From Granulicella sibirica (GTDB lineage: Bacteria; Acidobacteriota; Terriglobia; Terriglobales; Acidobacteriaceae), in assembly GCF_004115155.1 (NCBI RefSeq), contig NZ_RDSM01000002.1, forward strand, positions 744,001 to 808,000: a stretch of 64,000 nt of DNA, written 5' to 3'. The position numbers and the translations under genes were made by a program. Under the pieces are notes generated by a model, which did not search any database, was not told where the DNA came from, and saw only the letters and a program-made list of their open reading frames with translations. Below, piece after piece: positions 63,508-64,000 of this stretch (positions are counted from its first letter, which is position 1; every line of letters starts with the position of its first letter).

Positions 63508-64000
63508 ATGGCAAACCTGTCCGGCCCTTCGAGGTTCTCCCCAGCCTTCTTGCGGCTCTACTTCGTCTTCTTGCTGATGACGCTTCCGGCGTTGAGCCGC
63601 GCGCAGCGGGTGACGCTGCAAACGCGTGCGGTACAGGCGGGTGGCGAGTTTGTCGATGCCGGGGCGGCTCCGGCGTCGCAGCCAATGACGCTTACGGTGC
63701 GGCTTGCGATTCCGGCGGATCGCGCTGCTGCCCTGAAGCAGAGGCTTTTGGATCAGCAGGACAGTGCCTCGCCGGAGTATCGGCGGTGGTTGACGCCTAC
63801 TGAGTTTGGCGTGAGCTTTGGGGCAACGGATGCGCAATTGGCGGCGGCTACGGCGTGGCTGCAAAGCCAGTCGTTGACTGTGTCCGGGGCGTCGGCGGCT
63901 CGGACTACTCTAACGGTGACCGGGACGGCTGGCCAGGTGCAGGCGGCGTTCGCGGTGTCGCTGCGCCAGCTTCAGCGGGGGACGGGGACTTTCTTCGCCA
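63508..64000 (+). CDS. Pro-kumamolisin (S53) serine-carboxyl peptidase, N-terminal part
   Basis: The frame opens at an ATG after a GGGGG stretch and runs off the window; 164 residues are seen. A signal peptide (about 1-33, ending S-R-A-Q) is followed by the pro-kumamolisin activation domain, with the typical S-P-E-Y-R-R-W-L-T-P-T-E-F (about 92-104). These secreted acid proteases are activated at low pH, fitting acidobacteria. The catalytic Glu-Asp-Ser domain lies beyond the window, so activity cannot be judged. Confidence 0.85.
   Translation, partial: MANLSGPSRFSPAFLRLYFVFLLMTLPALSRAQRVTLQTRAVQAGGEFVDAGAAPASQPMTLTVRLAIPADRAAALKQRLLDQQDSASPEYRRWLTPTEFGVSFGATDAQLAAATAWLQSQSLTVSGASAARTTLTVTGTAGQVQAAFAVSLRQLQRGTGTFFA

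Overview
The window reads as a chromosomal segment of an acidobacterium, most likely from the Acidobacteriaceae (Granulicella/Terriglobus-like). This rests on gene content: two very large Oar-type TonB-dependent receptors with an N-terminal carboxypeptidase-regulatory-like domain, an acidobacterial quinoprotein-like gene, a CRTAC1-type secreted protein, a pro-kumamolisin protease, and high-GC coding sequence with GTG and TTG starts. No phage, plasmid, insertion sequence or CRISPR array is visible. The genus is not established by anything I can see.

Layout. 0.2-7.2 kb: a degenerate alpha/beta-hydrolase, a small Rieske protein, a tiny secreted His/Arg-rich peptide, then carA and carB with a GIY-YIG nuclease-like gene wedged between them. 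7.2-12.4 kb: a TonB-dependent receptor divergent from a membrane-anchored putative regulator. 12.4-23.1 kb: a GH63-like glucosidase and a transglutaminase on the minus strand, divergent from a tight plus-strand operon (transglutaminase-DUF2126, circularly permuted ATP-grasp-alpha-E, transglutaminase) that resembles predicted peptide-ligation systems. 23.2-35.3 kb: a pentose/xylan unit on the minus strand: lacI-type regulator, TonB receptor, GH3 enzyme with PA14, secreted TPR protein, CRTAC1-type protein and xylA. An identical 17-bp operator-like site lies upstream of both the receptor and xylA.

35.5-40.8 kb: tetR with an SDR gene, azoR divergent from a second tetR (three 12-bp palindromes between them), a small basic protein, a frameshifted quinoprotein and tRNA-Ser(CGA). 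40.9-48.1 kb: queG, a YihY/BrkB membrane protein and a HAMP-PP2C phosphatase, facing a minus-strand run of ccmC, ccmD (41 codons) and a YVTN beta-propeller lipoprotein. 48.3-53.2 kb: a GT2 glycosyltransferase overlapping a frameshifted quinone oxidoreductase, a catalase-like protein, a TIR-transmembrane protein and a DUF3309 mini-protein. 53.2-57.1 kb: ribA and a catalytic/non-catalytic pair of M16 peptidases. 57.2-63.4 kb: a fatty-acid beta-oxidation operon (fadN, fadA, a small membrane protein, fadE) with a FadR-like palindrome in its promoter. The window ends inside an S53 pro-kumamolisin peptidase.

Cross-cutting observations: three otherwise intact genes are each broken by one apparently missing base, so sequencing or assembly error should be excluded before calling them pseudogenes. 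Several starts were moved inward from the longest frame, using ribosome-binding sites and family lengths. The most promising less-studied system is the transglutaminase/ATP-grasp/alpha-E cluster at 15.2-23.1 kb.
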